In this document: in pieces, positions 20,527 to 32,581 of the stretch
How the letters are laid out: the number at the start of each line of letters is the position of its first letter
Numbering within the stretch: the first letter of the stretch is position 1
Source: Mikania micrantha
Lineage: Eukaryota > Streptophyta > Magnoliopsida > Asterales > Asteraceae
Assembly (NCBI GenBank): GCA_009363875.1
Contig: CM018694.1
Location: 1,364,001-1,428,000, forward strand
Length of the DNA stretch: 64,000 bases
Reading direction: 5' to 3'
Position numbers and translations under genes: made by a program
Notes under the pieces: generated by a model
Seen by the model: the letters and a program-made list of their open reading frames with translations, nothing else
The model's database searches: none
Told to the model about the DNA's origin: nothing

Positions 20527-22682
20527 AAAGTTGAAAAGGGTTTTTTTCTCGGCTATAGTCTTCCAAACAAACGTGTACTTAACAAACGTACGGGTGTTGT
20601 GGAATTGTGGTATCATGTGGATGTCCAACGACATACACCTATACTAAATGGGAAGGGTCCAGATTGGCTTTTTGATTACAAAAAGTTGTTTGAGTCTTTT
20701 AATATGTCTTCAGCTATTTCTGATGATGAAATAACCTTACAAATGTTGTATGATTTGCAGCATTCAGATGAACAAGGAATTTCTCATCAACCTGATGATA
20801 AAGTTATTACACCACATGGGGAAGGTACTTCAGAGGTTATTAATGATGATTGGTCATCTGAGGATGAAAATGAGGTTTTTGAAGATGCTATCTCCCATGA
20901 TCAAGATCCTGATCAGAATATCAACAATCTTGATCATGATGTGGTTGTACCGCATTTTCCTGTCACACGTGTTCATGTCAATCATCCGCTTGCTCAAATT
21001 ATAGGAGATCCTAGTGTAGGAGTTCAGACACGTAATCAAGTCACAAATGAGGAAAGTATGTATGTTGAGTTAGAGAAAATTCATGGCAGTCAGGAGCTCT
21101 GGATGCAATCAACATTTATTTCTCAAATAGAGCCAAAGACTGTGAATGAAGCTTTGCGTGAGCTGGCCTGGGTGGAGGCTATGCAAGAGGAATTGAATCA
21201 ATTTCGCAAATTGGGAGTTTGGAATCTGGTAGACTAGCCAAAAGGAGAGAAAAAGATTGGCACACGATGGGTGCTGCGATGCAAACGAGATGACAGAGGC
21301 GTAATAGTCCGAAACAAAGCTCGTTTAGTGGTTCAGGGTTTTAGACAAGTTGAAGGAATTGATTATGATGAAGTTTTTGCACCTGTGGCACGATTAGAAG
21401 CAATTCGACTTTTTCTTGCTTTTGCATCCCACAAGAAGTTCAAAGTATTTCAGTTGGATGTTAAATCTGCTTTTCTGTATGGCTCTTTGAAGGAAACAAT
21501 GCATGTTTGTCAGCCACCGGGCGTTGAGGATCCTATCCATTGGGATTAGGTTTACCTCTTGGACAAAGCACTGTATGGTCTTCATCAGGCCCCGCGTACC
21601 TGGTATGAGACTTTATCGACTCACCTTATTGAACACGGGTTTAATAGGGATCAGAATGACAAAAAATTGTTCTTTCGGGAAAAGGGCAAGGACATTCTTC
21701 TTGTTCAGATCTATGTGGATGACATCATCTTTGGATCTACCGATGAACAAATGTGCTTGGAATTCAAAAAGGTGATGATTGATAAATTCAAGATGAGCGC
21801 GATGTCAGATATAAAATTCTACCTTGGTTTACAAGTAGACCAAACTGATAATGGGATATTCATACATCAAACCAAATATATACAAGATGTGCTAAAACGG
21901 TTTAGCATGCTTGATTGAAAACCCATTTCCACACCCATTCAGCCTAATCACGGGATTGAGCCTGATATTAAGGGGGAGTTGATTGATCCCACACGTTATC
22001 GTGGAATTATTGGAAGTTTGATGTATCTGACTGCTTCAAGGCCAGATATTGTTTTTGCTAAAAGTATCTGTGCCAGATATCAATCTAAACCTAAGGTGTC
22101 ATATCTGATAGCAGCCAAACAGATTCTTCGTTATCTGAAGGGTACACCAGACACCGGTCTGTGGTATCCTAAGGATGATAACTTTTCCTTCAATGCCTAC
22201 AGTGACTCCGATTATGGAGGATGTACGACAGATGCTAAGTCCACAACAGGTGGTGCACAATTCTTGGGGAAAGACTGGTCTCTTGGCAATGTTAAAAGCA
22301 AACTTCTGTGGCTACTTCAACTTGTGAAGCTGAGTATGTAGCTGCTGCGAGTTGTTGTTCACAAGTATTGCGGATACAACAACAAATGAGAGACTATGGT
22401 TTGAATTTTCTTAGTACCCCTATACATGTTGATAATGAGGCTGCCATTGCTATTACTAAAAACCCAATGTATCATTCACGTTCCAAAAACATTGATATCC
22501 GATTTCATTTCATACGCGATTGCTATGAAAAGAAACTTATTGATGTGGTGAAGATACACATAAATGAGCAACGTGCAGACCTTCTCACCAAGGCCTTCGA
22601 TCGAACTCGTTTTGAGTATTTACTCAAACTTAGTGGAATTAGGGTCATGGGTGAGGTCATAACAAATCAATTTCCTTCATAA
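20527..22682 (+). pseudogene. pol: Copia-1 pol, 3' part: integrase end, RT, RNase H
   Basis: Continues the integrase tail broken at 7938 (SKVEKGFFLGYSLPNKRV). The reverse transcriptase domain runs about 21240-21920 and keeps the catalytic YVDD (21712-21723, IYVDDIIFGST). RNase H follows (YSDSDYGGC near 22198; HIDIRFHFIR-type region with DIRFHF near 22494). Damage: TAG at 21235, TAG at 21547, TGA at 21916 (a Cys in Copia-5) and a frameshift near 22275. It ends TAA at 22680. This copy retains the RT that Copia-2 lacks, so it serves as the reference for that deletion. Confidence 0.9.
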
Positions 22683-24000
22683 TCAATTTTTATTGAATTA
22701 ACATCAGATTATTATTTTATTTTTGTTTTTGTTTGTTTTGTGTTTTAGGTTTTAGGGGGAGAAAATTTGAAAAATCAAAAACATTTAAAAAATCAAAAAC
22801 ACAAAGACAATATAAAATTATAAAAAATACAAAAAATACAAAAACATTGAAAAATAAAAATTTGAGAAATTGATTCGACCTAGTGAGAAACGATAGTACA
22901 TTGTAGCAATCAGAAGCACATCTGAATCATACTAGAAGTTAAACATAAAGAGCATTCACAATTACTAAGTATGATATGTTGGTAGGTTTATAACTTAGTT
23001 GAGATGATATTTGACAAAATTATGATCATACTTTGTGGGATACAATTGCTTAGGATACAGTGCTTACCTTTGTCCTGAAAGCGTGGTTTTAATCTTACAA
23101 TGATGGTTTCTTGATATAAGATTACTTAATTGCTAGTTTTTGATCATGTTGTCAATTTTTAAAAGAAATTCTAAATTTGTTTTTCTTTTATTTTCGTTCA
23201 AAGCTGAAACATTCTTTGTGTATATAGTTACGTATCGACCTGATTGTTAAGGCTTTGAACAATTCAAATTTGTTTTCTTGGTTTGATTAAGATTTGGACA
23301 ATCTCTACGTATATGAGAATATCGATCTGATTGTTAAAATCTTAATATTAAATTATAGTTTCATTTATTATATGGATCATTTGTGCATACGAAAGTAGCA
23401 ACCTTGATTCCAAGATCTTGAACAATTTCAACTTGTTTTACATTTTGTTATTTTCAAAAAGATATTCTATTTTGTTTTTGCATGATCAAACTAGTTACAT
23501 ACTTGAATTAAATTGTTTCAAGAACATCATTGTTTGGTTAATAATTCACAAAACAGGGATGTGTTCAAGTGAATGAGGAACATAAAGTATGTGATTGTTT
23601 TGATTTCATTTGATATCTTAACTAAGTAATTAAATTTAATTTGGACTCATATACTGACAATCATCTTTGAATTGTGATTTGCAAATTAACACATTCATTA
23701 ACTCAATCAATTTGTGCATATGATTGCAATGCAATATGATCTCAAGTCTGGATCTTTCCACCGAAAATATATGTGTTTGTTTTTATTCATTTTCATGTTT
23801 CATTTCAGTTTTTCTTACAAAATTAAATTTGGTGTGTTTTAATATAAAATTTAAAAAATCCAAAAAGATTTTTTGTTTATATCTGATGTTGAATCAATAA
23901 TTATTGATTGTTTGTTTTTTACTCTGAAACATCAAATTTTGTTTTGTTTGGAAAATTTTTGATTAAATCTGAAAATGTTAAAATGTCAAAGGTTTGTGAG
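22683..24000 (+). repeat. Copia-1 spacer after pol, with internal polypurine tract
   Basis: Non-coding. 'tttagggggagaaaa' lies at 22752-22765, about 70 nt after pol. The rest aligns with the Copia-2 and Copia-5 spacers, including degenerate repeats 'cgacctgattgttaagg', 'cgatctgattgttaaaa' and 'caaccttgattccaag' at about 23230-23430. The GTAAGTAT seen in the other two copies reads 'gaaagtag' here. Confidence 0.6.
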
Positions 24001-24836
24001 AATTTGTGAAATTGGCGGGCCGAACCTATTGTAGGTTTATTCATAGGTTCGTCCAGAAGGTTTAGGAGGTTCGTCCAGAAGGTTTGTTCACAGGTTCATC
24101 CAGAAGGTTTGTTTAAGAGGTTTGTTCAAAGGTTTGTACAAAGGTTCGTCTGAACCTTGTGGAAGTATAAGTTCAAAGGTTCGTGTATAAGCTTCGTTAC
24201 TTTCACTGTTGTTGCTCAAAAACGAACCTCTGGGTGTTGAAACTGATTTTTCGATTCTGTGATTATCTGAATGCTTGCCATATATCATTAGATTTGTCAT
24301 GTTGTTGTGATTCCAAAAAGGTATATAGATTGAATTTTCACCGGCTGGATTTGTAGAAATCTAGGTTTCAAGTCCAGTTAGTCGAACTTCTAAAAATCTG
24401 AATAAATCAATTTAAATCGATGTTTGATGAAAATTGTTTTTATCAAAGTTGTTAATTGATTCATAGCGAACCTATGGATATGGGTAATTTGATCTGATTC
24501 ATAAGTTTGAATTTTGATTTGGATTTCAAACAAGTTCGTTTAAATTTACAGGTTCGTTTGATTAAAAAAAGGTTAGGGCCAAACCTTTTCTAAATCAATG
24601 ATCTTTCTTTAATTGTCAAAGGTTTGGTTGACCAAAGCTTCACATATGTGAACTAGGTTCGTTTGACTTAGAGGTTCGTGAACTTGAAAATAGGTTTGTC
24701 TGTAATATAGGTTCCTTCACAAGTGAAGGTGCGACACAGGGGAAAGGTTCGCTGGACTTAGGACTTAGAAATTTTTAAAAATTTTTAATCTTGAATTGAA
24801 TTCTGTTTCTGATATATGATTGTTTTAATTGCAGAT
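24001..24836 (+). promoter_or_regulatory. GGTTCG array, TATA box and acceptor upstream of Copia-1 ORF3
   Basis: Units of 'aggttcgtc' and 'aggtttgt' fill 24023-24190. A TATA-like 'ggtatatagattg' lies at 24320-24332 and a second set of motifs at 24460-24750. 'ttgttttaattgcag' ends at 24834, two bases before the ATG. The order matches Copia-2 upstream of ORF3 and, for array plus TATA, the LTR. Confidence 0.45.
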
Positions 24837-27800
24837 ATGGCAAACCTAGCAGTTGGTGATAAACACAATCTTTGTGCTTATTTGGATCCTACAACGAAGA
24901 ATGGCAAAGACTTTAGACCAATGATCGAGTTTCTGAGAAGATCAAGGATTTATGATTCCATCTCCAATCATTGTCACATTTATCGATCTCATATTCATAG
25001 TTTCTGGGAATCAACTAGATTGATCACAGTTGATGATGTATTTATTATTGAAGCCAGTGTGCTTGGACAAGTGATCAGGATCAGTGAAGTAAATGTTTGT
25101 AGAGTTTTAAGGTTCGGAGGAGAACCTGAAGGAATGACTTTGATTCCTGAGAGGTGTATTAAAGGATGTTTCCTGAGAATCAAGTATTTTGGAGTTTACA
25201 GTGAATACTCTATTAAGAAAGGGAAGTTGCCTCTTCAATACAAGTTTCTTGCACATGTACTTTTGCGTTGTATGAGTATGAGGAGGGGGACATTTGATGA
25301 GTTGAGAGATCTGATGAGATCAGCTATGGTTGCTTTGATTCTTAACCAGCCATTCCAACTTCTCTGCAATGATTTTCAGACACTTATCTGATAATATCAC
25401 AAAAGCCAAGGACAAGTTCTTGATGTATCCAAATTTGTACAGATGCTTATCGATTAGAGATTTCCTGAACAGAGTTTGCCAAGAGCTGTTGATGATAGAT
25501 TGAAGTTAAAACATATGACAGATTCTAGCTTGGGTCAAGTGAAGATGTATCATAAGAGTAATGATGTTGTACTTACAAAAGACTTGATTTGTCACTGCGC
25601 AAGAGCCAATTATGTTGCACCACTCAATGATGCATGGAGAAATGAAGATACTAGTTCTGAGAATGAACAAATGGATGATGATCAACCACCACCACCTCCT
25701 CCTCCACAAGATCCACCAGTTCAACAAGCTCGTGAACAATCTTCTTCAGCTCATCATCAATAACAAACAACTACAAGTACTGCTCAATCTACCTTGGAGC
25801 CTCTTCAAGTTATCTATCCTGATCAACTAGTTGTTTCAAAGCAAACCACTACTATTGTATCACCATCAAATGTTGAGGCTGAGGATGAAATGGAAGAGGA
25901 TTCAACTGAATCTGAGATGGAAGATGTGCAAGTTGGTAATAGAATGGTTCGGAGGATGAAAAGGATTCCCATTCAACAACAACAGAGTAGGGAAGCTCAA
26001 GAAGAAAGAAATGATCCAAACTTTACAGTGGATGAGCCAGAATAATCATCTCGTCCTAAGAAAAAGAAGAGAATGGCTAATGTGCCTAGAAGGAAGAAAA
26101 CAAGAACACCAAGGATTATTGTATCTTCTCCAGTGATTACTTCTTCTGCACCTGTTTCTATTATGACATCATCTGTTCCTGTATCTGTTGAGTCTACAAT
26201 GCCAAGTGCTTCAGTTTATGTTCCTGTGTGTGTTGCACCGTTTGTGGCACCATTTACTGAAGCAACTACTGTCACAACTTCATTTCTAGAGACTTCTGCT
26301 TCAAGAGTTGATACTATGTTTGTGGGTTTAGATGATTTGGATTTGAATTTCTCATTGGACTATGATGACTTAGAGTTGAGACGTAGGATATCTCTCTTAT
26401 CTCAAGAGTTTGATAAGTACAAGTAGAAAGAAAAAGCTAATTCTGAGCAACAATCTTCCTATATTCAAAATGAAATTGACATGATGAAGCTCCATATCAC
26501 TCAACTACAGAGATGGAGAGAGGAGGATCTAAAAGATAAGGAGATTATGAATGAAAGAATTGTTTCATTGGAAAGAGTTGCCAGATAACAGAATTAAAAG
26601 ATAATTATTCTGGAGGAAGAAAATCAGTTGTTAAAGAAAAGGATAAGTGATATTCAAGGTGAATCTTCTACTGCTATTCACACTGATGCAAGATTTGATG
26701 ATAATGTGGAAGTTCATGTGTCTGAAGGAAATGCTGTTGATCTTGTTGAAATCAATATTCAAGAAGATGAAGATGATGAAGAGAAAGTAGACTATGAAGA
26801 TTCTGATTTTGATGAACATCCAGGTTTTGATGCTTATCATGATGATGATGGTGTAGCTGGTGCTGGTGGGTAAAGTGGTTTAAATTATGTTACTGGTGCT
26901 ATTGTTATTTACAATTCATCAGGAATTTCTTTGGATGTAAATCCAGTTTCTGCTGTTGATCCCAATAAAGCAAAAGACTTTGAAGAAATTAAGATTGAGG
27001 ATATTACTGAGATTGAATGTCAAAAGAAAGTTATTGATGAATCATTACCTACATTTGCTGAGTTATTCAAACAAACTGAAGAAAAAGAATTTCAAAGAAA
27101 TGTTGGAGAATCAAGTAAAGTCAAAGAAATTGAAGAAGGTGAGATTGAGAATGATTACACAAAGGAAGAACTTGCTGATATATTTGGGTTAAAAGTGAAT
27201 GAACTTCAAAATGCAAGGATTACTAAAAAAATGTCTGTTGGAGAAGAAGGAAGATCAATTGACTTTGATGATGGTGGGTCTTCTTAAGAAAATTTGTATA
27301 ACTTACAGACTTTGAAAAAAATATTTGATATTGAAGCTCATAATAAATGTCAAGTTGTGTCAAGTGAAAAATTGAAGATTAAGAGACCAATGGATGTGTG
27401 GAGAGAGAATCAAGAAGAACATACGTACATTATTGATAATTTGATGATTTTTAGATTTTTGTATTGAGAAATATGATGAGTCTGCTCCTGGGAAACATCC
27501 AAGACAATCTTCAAGATTTAAGATTGGATCAAAATCTAAGATGCATGGAAGGATTTTGAGTTATGGATATTATCATAATATTCGTGGTGTGTTGAAGAAC
27601 AGAGGTTGTTATGTTGTGAAGAGAACTGATGGGTGTCAGTATTTTGGAAAAGCTTATGATTTGATGTCTTTACCATCCTTTGAATGTATGCAACTTTCAA
27701 GATTAAAGATGATCAAGCCGTTTCAAACCGAACACAATGAAAGATTTGAGATTTTTTTTAAACGAGAAGCAAAGAAAGGTTGGAATTGGTTAGTTCCTCA

Positions 27801-28323
27801 ATTTTCAATATTGAAGCATAACTTTTATGTTTATCCAAAGCCGAAAGTGTATTCAAGAACAAGGCTAAGGAAGATAGAACAAGATTGGACACCTTTCTTC
27901 AAATTTTGGTTTTATGATGAAAGATTTTCTGAAGCTGTTATTTTATTGAAAGAAAATGACAAATGGAGGGTTATAAGATTACTTGATCCTGTATGGCTTG
28001 TGAATTGCTCTAAACAAGACATTGATACTCTCAATGAAGCATTGATTTATGCAAGAGAAGGTTTTCATGATGTTGGAGTTAGTTACAAGGATATGGCTTT
28101 ACAGTTTCAAACTATTGCTAGAATGTGTTTTACTTTGGGAATTCATTCAGGATGTGATTGGGATGATGCAAATTATTTGTATGTGGAGTTGATGGATTTA
28201 CAAAAAGAGATTGATGAAAGAGATGCAAGAATTGAAGCTGAAAGATTATCAAAGATTCCAAGATCTGTGATTGTACGTGCTGAAGACAAAGTTTGTGAAG
28301 ATCAGTCATCGAGTGTGACTTGA
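24837..28323 (+). pseudogene. Copia-1 ORF3 (broken copy)
   Basis: Homologue of the 1172-codon Copia-2 ORF3 over its whole length: MANLAVGDKHN start, N-terminal domain with LPLQYKFLAHVLLRCMS, P-rich and basic middle, acidic region, and C-terminal domain with GRILSYGYYHN, RGCYVVKRTDGCQYFGKA, FFKFWFYDERFSEAV and VGVSYKDMA. Damage: frameshift near 25345, TAA at 25761, TAA at 26043, TAG at 26424, a stop near 26586, TAA near 26871 and a frameshift between 27287 and 27541. The two terminal domains align best, while the middle varies in length. The conservation indicates that ORF3 was functional in the common ancestor. Confidence 0.85.
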
Positions 28324-28375
28324 ACTGAAGAGTTAAGACCAAGGATCAAGATTTTGAAGACTTGAAGCATTTATT

Positions 28376-28386
28376 AAGAGGGAGTT
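28376..28386 (+). other. Copia-1 polypurine tract
   Basis: 'aagagggagtt' directly precedes the 3' LTR. Confidence 0.75.
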
Positions 28387-28832
28387 TGTTGGTACATTGT
28401 AATAGATTGCTTTCAAGTTTATTTTGATTAAGATAGAAAAGGTTTGAGTTAGTTTTGTGCTAGGTTCGTTTGGCCCACGAACCTAGGCATGTGTATTAGC
28501 TCAACGAACCTGTGTGTGTGTATTGTAAATGTTCGTCCAGCGAACGTCTGGCGAACCTACAGGTTCTTATAGGTTCGTTTGAGGTGTGTATATATTTGCA
28601 GGTGTTTTGATTTTGTAGTAAGTCTTGACAGAACCTGTAATTCTCAGATCAGTGTGTGTGTTTTACAGAATTGTGTGTTCTTGCTGTGTGCAATTGTAAT
28701 TGATTTCATTATCAATGAAAAGAATATTTACAAGCATGATTGTATTGTCTTTGATTCATATAGATTTTATCTAGATTCCGCATAGATAGAATTGTTAATA
28801 GAATTAAAGTTATAGATCCGGAGCTTTCAACA
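28387..28832 (+). repeat. Copia-1 3' LTR
   Basis: Begins TGTTGGTACATTG and ends CTTTCAACA. It has a GGTTCG/CGAACC array at about 28460-28580 and TATA-like 'gtgtatatatttg' near 28587. AAAAC follows. Confidence 0.93.
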
Positions 28833-29089
28833 AAAACGACCACAATAACGTGTAGATCGTGAAAGTACAAAGAATACAAGCTTGGAACCGTCGGAATTGA
28901 GGTAAAAATGAGTTAAAACGATTGGTTTTTAGGGTTTCCCCTTTTCTGGTTATTCGGCCATTTCAGCCGAATCCCGACCCTCACAACCCTTAGATTATGC
29001 AAGAAATTGGTCTAGAACGGTTTAGGAACTAGTGGAACACTTTGAATGGTCCAAAATCGTTGAAATGGCACCATGGATTTGCTTAGTCG

Positions 29090-29490
29090 CACATCGTGCG
29101 AATGAGCACGAACTGATGCAGATCAGACGAATGGAGCCACACGAATGGCTCCATGGGTGAATGAACTTCTCTATCGCACTGGGCGACCGAATGAATCAAT
29201 GGGACGAATGAGCATGGGGACGAATGGATCTTCCAGACGAAGGAACTGCTCATTCGTATGACAAGTACATATGAATGAAACTACATTCGCATGATATCCT
29301 CATTCGGACCCAGGGTCAATCGCACACCTAGTCTGAATGACTGAGACTCATTTGCACAACTGTATAGTGCGAATGAGGACTCATTCGTATGACTCAGTGA
29401 GCAAATGATACTCATTCTTGCAACAAGTTCAGTCACCCAATAACTTGAGGTTTCATTCGTATGAATGACTCTCATTCGTACCACAGCCTT
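29090..29490. repeat. CGAATG/CATTCG motif array in solo LTR A
   Basis: Dense 'cgaatg', 'gacgaatg' and 'cattcg' units in both orientations. The equivalent part of solo LTR B (49690-49980) has 'gccgaatgg' and 'cattcggc'. Apparent short ORFs here arise from the repeats. Confidence 0.65.
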
Positions 29491-30198
29491 ATTCGCTCGG
29501 AAATTTCAAAGAACAACCCTAGACTAAGATTGTTGGATCGTTCATATTGGGTTAATGACATGATAAGTAACTATGAATTACTAAGAACAAGAAGCACTAA
29601 GTGAGATCAATGGGGATTCAAAGAACCAACAACACTTAGCAAATTCAGTTCATGGTTGATTAACTAAGGATATTCAAATTGAATAACTTTAGTTGGTAAC
29701 CAACTCAAGAGTGAACATGAATCAATGTGCGTAACAAAGAACTATCGAAGGACTTGAAGTTAATCTGATTAGATTAGCTCAAGTTCTAACATGTTCAATT
29801 TATATTTTCATAAAATTAATAGAATTATATTAAAATGCAATGATTTATAACATATAACCATAGTTTTATAAAGAACATCATAAGTTGTTTTATTAAAGTA
29901 TTATAAGGTGATTTAAAGAACTTTATCAAAATAAATATAACTTTTGTACTTTAATTAAGGTTTTAGTAAATGATGATTTATTTAAATAATCATGTCTTTG
30001 AATTTTTTAAACCTTATGTAAATAAGGCTAAATCTAAAGCAGTTTAGGGATAAGGGTATGCTAACTTAGAATACATAGAGAAAATTATAGTAACATACTA
30101 GCAAAGTTATAGGACACATAGTTGCACACCGAGATCGAAACCCTATATACGTCAAATCTAGATACTTACTGTATTTCAATCATAATAAATCAACTCAG

Positions 30199-30269
30199 GT
30201 GCTGAAGATACATAGGATACAATTAACGAGCGCGCATATCTTTCGTGATTCATTTGCATAGCAACATAG
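30199..30269 (+). other. Micro-exon-like block in solo LTR A
   Basis: 71 nt between 'caactcag' and the donor 'atag|gtgagttc', with central 'gagcgcgcat'. Blocks of the same size and core occur in solo LTR B (50888-50956) and both Gypsy-1 LTRs. Confidence 0.45.
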
Positions 30270-30479
30270 GTGAGTTCATTGCCCCTTTTCTAAGCATTTT
30301 GTTTTATAAACGTGGGGCTGAGAAGCATGCGTAAATTATTTTCTTTGGATTATATGTTACTTAAATGCTTTTAAATTCTATATGTTTTGTATGTATAAAT
30401 GATATCCTAGATCATGTCTAGGTAAATTTTTATGCAGGTTTTACTAAGCTTATCTACTTATAACATAAGTGGATATTTG

Positions 30480-31080
30480 AGTTAAACTAAACATTTCAAC
30501 GAATCAAACGAGACTATTTTGACGAAACAAGGGCGCATGTTCAACGAATCAAACGAAACTATTTTGACGTAACAAGTGCGTGAGTTCAACGAATCAAACG
30601 AATCAATTTTTACGAAACTAATATTCGATGTTCAACGAACCAAGTGTTCGACAATCAACGAATCAAGGACATCTTGCAACGAAACTAGACGAATCAATAA
30701 ATCATTTTCAGGGGAAAATCTGGGAAATATCAAAGATAGCATATGGCAACGAAAGTATACGAAAAAAGGGACGAAACTAGACGAAACAAGTACGAAACAA
30801 AAACCCTGCATTTCAAGAAGTCCTAGCTAGACCATTTGATTTGTAGGTCATATGTTTGATGATATTTACAGAATTCCCTAACCCCTAAGAACCTTTGATT
30901 GACAGACTAGTCTACTCAGGTTTGACCAAGGCCTAATCATTAGGACTTCCACATCTTTCCACATTTGCTATGGTGTTGTTGTGTGTTGACGAAACTAACG
31001 AAACTAATGTTTTGACGAAACTAACGAATCGAGTGTTTTGACGAATTTAACGGAACAAGCATGGTGACGAAACTAACAGA
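30480..31080. repeat. ACGAAAC/ACGAATC motif array in solo LTR A
   Basis: Units such as 'aacgaatcaaacgaaact' and 'gacgaaacta' recur at 30495-30800 and 30985-31080. The equivalent place in solo LTR B (51170-51440) holds a different phrase ('aaatcaa', 'aactaa'). Confidence 0.6.
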
Positions 31081-31122
31081 ACTAATATGTTGATGATGAG
31101 GAATGAAACTCTTAATTATCAT

Positions 31123-31231
31123 TAACAACAATATTTTATGTGGTTCGGTATGTGGTGGGCTGGCGACTGGGCTTGACCCTACGTATGCCCTATATATAAG
31201 CATACTTGACTAGATAGTATAGGTGGTTGTT
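31123..31231. repeat. Stem-loop module, solo LTR A copy
   Basis: Contains 'gtatgtggtggg', the core 'actgggcttgaccct' and 'tatgccctatatataagc', bounded by AACAAC and GTTGTT. It is a member of the module described under Gypsy-1. Confidence 0.5.
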
Positions 31232-31692
31232 GGTGAGGTTAAGGTTGTCATTCGATCAGGTTTGTACAAATTCATTTTAAAACAAAACTATATGAACTCA
31301 CTAACTATTTGTTGACTTGATCCTTTTGCATAACTTTTCAGGTGACGAATAGGTTAACTAGGAAGTTTGTGCTATTTACTAGGGCACCCAGATAGAGGAC
31401 CTAGTATCTATGGACGTGCATATTTTTGAACATCATTATACAAATTCTTTTGTATATCTTGTGCACATACAAGATAGATGGATTATGATTTGATTGTTAG
31501 ATTTACATTGTTAAATTATGAACGATACAGATGTAATTTAACTTTGTAATTCTATTTTGTTTAGTACTTTCTCATTATTATCATGTGCAATGTAAAAAAT
31601 CTGATCATTTCGATTATCATCCCGATATCACGCCCCGAGACTAATCCACCCGATGGGACAGTAGATCCGGCTCGCCGGCTCGGGGTGTGACA

Positions 31693-32293
31693 GCTAGCTC
31701 TAGCTACGCAATTGCACGAACATTTGACTATTCAGTTCTCATTATAAGGTGCGTACATGACCCTTTTTTACTTTTGTTGCTTTGGGGGAGAAAACATGTC
31801 AAATCAAACTCGTTTAGATACATATCACATGCATGAGTTAACTATTTACTATAAGTGCGAACCTAACACTATAAGTCCTTACAAATCGAACTGTTTAGTC
31901 TGCTTTAGTGCAAAGCGTGGTAGTTGAAGATAGATCTATTAGGTTTGACAAACCTCACTTGGTAGATAGTAGATCTACGCAAGTGTTTAACCGACCAAAC
32001 CAAACATTTCTATTGTTTGTGTTAGACAATAGTAGAAAGGCGATTATCAGTTAACAGTAAGCTTCTGTGTCGACCACTTGTAGAAATTGTACATATGACT
32101 AGCTATCATGAACTATGCAATCTGTGATTATGTTATCTACAACTTTACTTACAAACAGTTTGTGCAAACATCTAAGCTTATTTATACAAACCTGTGTTCA
32201 CACCAACCTTGTGTTGACTATATTTGCATGTTTTCTCAGGACGCTAAGACCCAAGCACAAGAAGGCAGGGACTAGGATGAATTGAGTCTCATG
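31693..32293 (+). repeat. Old LTR remnant between solo LTR A and Gypsy-1
   Basis: Non-coding. 'taaggtgcgtac' near 31747, 'tttgggggagaaaacatg' near 31780 and 'gttttctcaggacgctaag' near 32230 parallel the donor, post-donor and acceptor blocks of the other Gypsy-type LTRs. It continues at 44753 after Gypsy-1. Confidence 0.45.
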
Positions 32294-32581
32294 TGTAACA
32301 TCACTGTACTTCAAGTTGTCCGTATATCTGTACGATTGTACTGTTACGACATGATATAATAATTATTAATGAGGATGCATTATTTGATGATTATCACTGT
32401 TATTGGTATACATATGAGAATATATTATTGTTATATGCGTAAACCATGGGAAGTTTAGTTGTAACCCAACTAAACAGAACCAGAGAGTTTATCGCTGTTG
32501 AACTCAAGGATATGGGATTATTAGTTTGGAAATGGAAAGGAGTTTGAGTCGGTTGTAGTTTGGTTGCTAAACATAGTCAAG

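Larger units (their letters stand above)
2675..28832 (+). mobile_element. Copia-1, Sirevirus-like Ty1/copia element, interrupted by Copia-2
   Basis: Both ends carry TG...CA LTRs (2675-3114 and 28387-28832) flanked by a perfect 5-bp duplication AAAAC (2670-2674 and 28833-28837). Order inside: PBS, repeat-rich leader, gag, PR-IN-RT-RNase H, spacer, ORF3, PPT, LTR. Without Copia-2 it is about 13.6 kb. The LTRs differ at more than a dozen positions plus indels, and every reading frame carries stops or frameshifts, so it is an old, dead copy. The Sirevirus-like label rests on the long multi-knuckle Gag, the additional ORF after pol and the repeated polypurine tracts. Confidence 0.92.
1668..31692 (+). 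mobile_element. Solo LTR A (Gypsy type), split by Copia-1
   Basis: It begins TGTAACATCAG at 1668 and ends CTCGGGGTGTGACA at 31692. Once Copia-1 (2675-28832) and its duplicated AAAAC are removed, about 3.9 kb remains, comparable to solo LTR B (4.1 kb), which shares its start, end and internal blocks. The flanks GCTAT (1663-1667) and GCTAG (31693-31697) agree at 4 of 5 bases, as expected of an aged 5-bp target duplication. No PBS, gag or pol is attached, so it is a solo LTR left by LTR-LTR recombination. The 1668-2674 part holds a CT-rich tract; the 28838-31692 part holds motif arrays, a micro-exon-like block and a stem-loop module. Confidence 0.8.
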
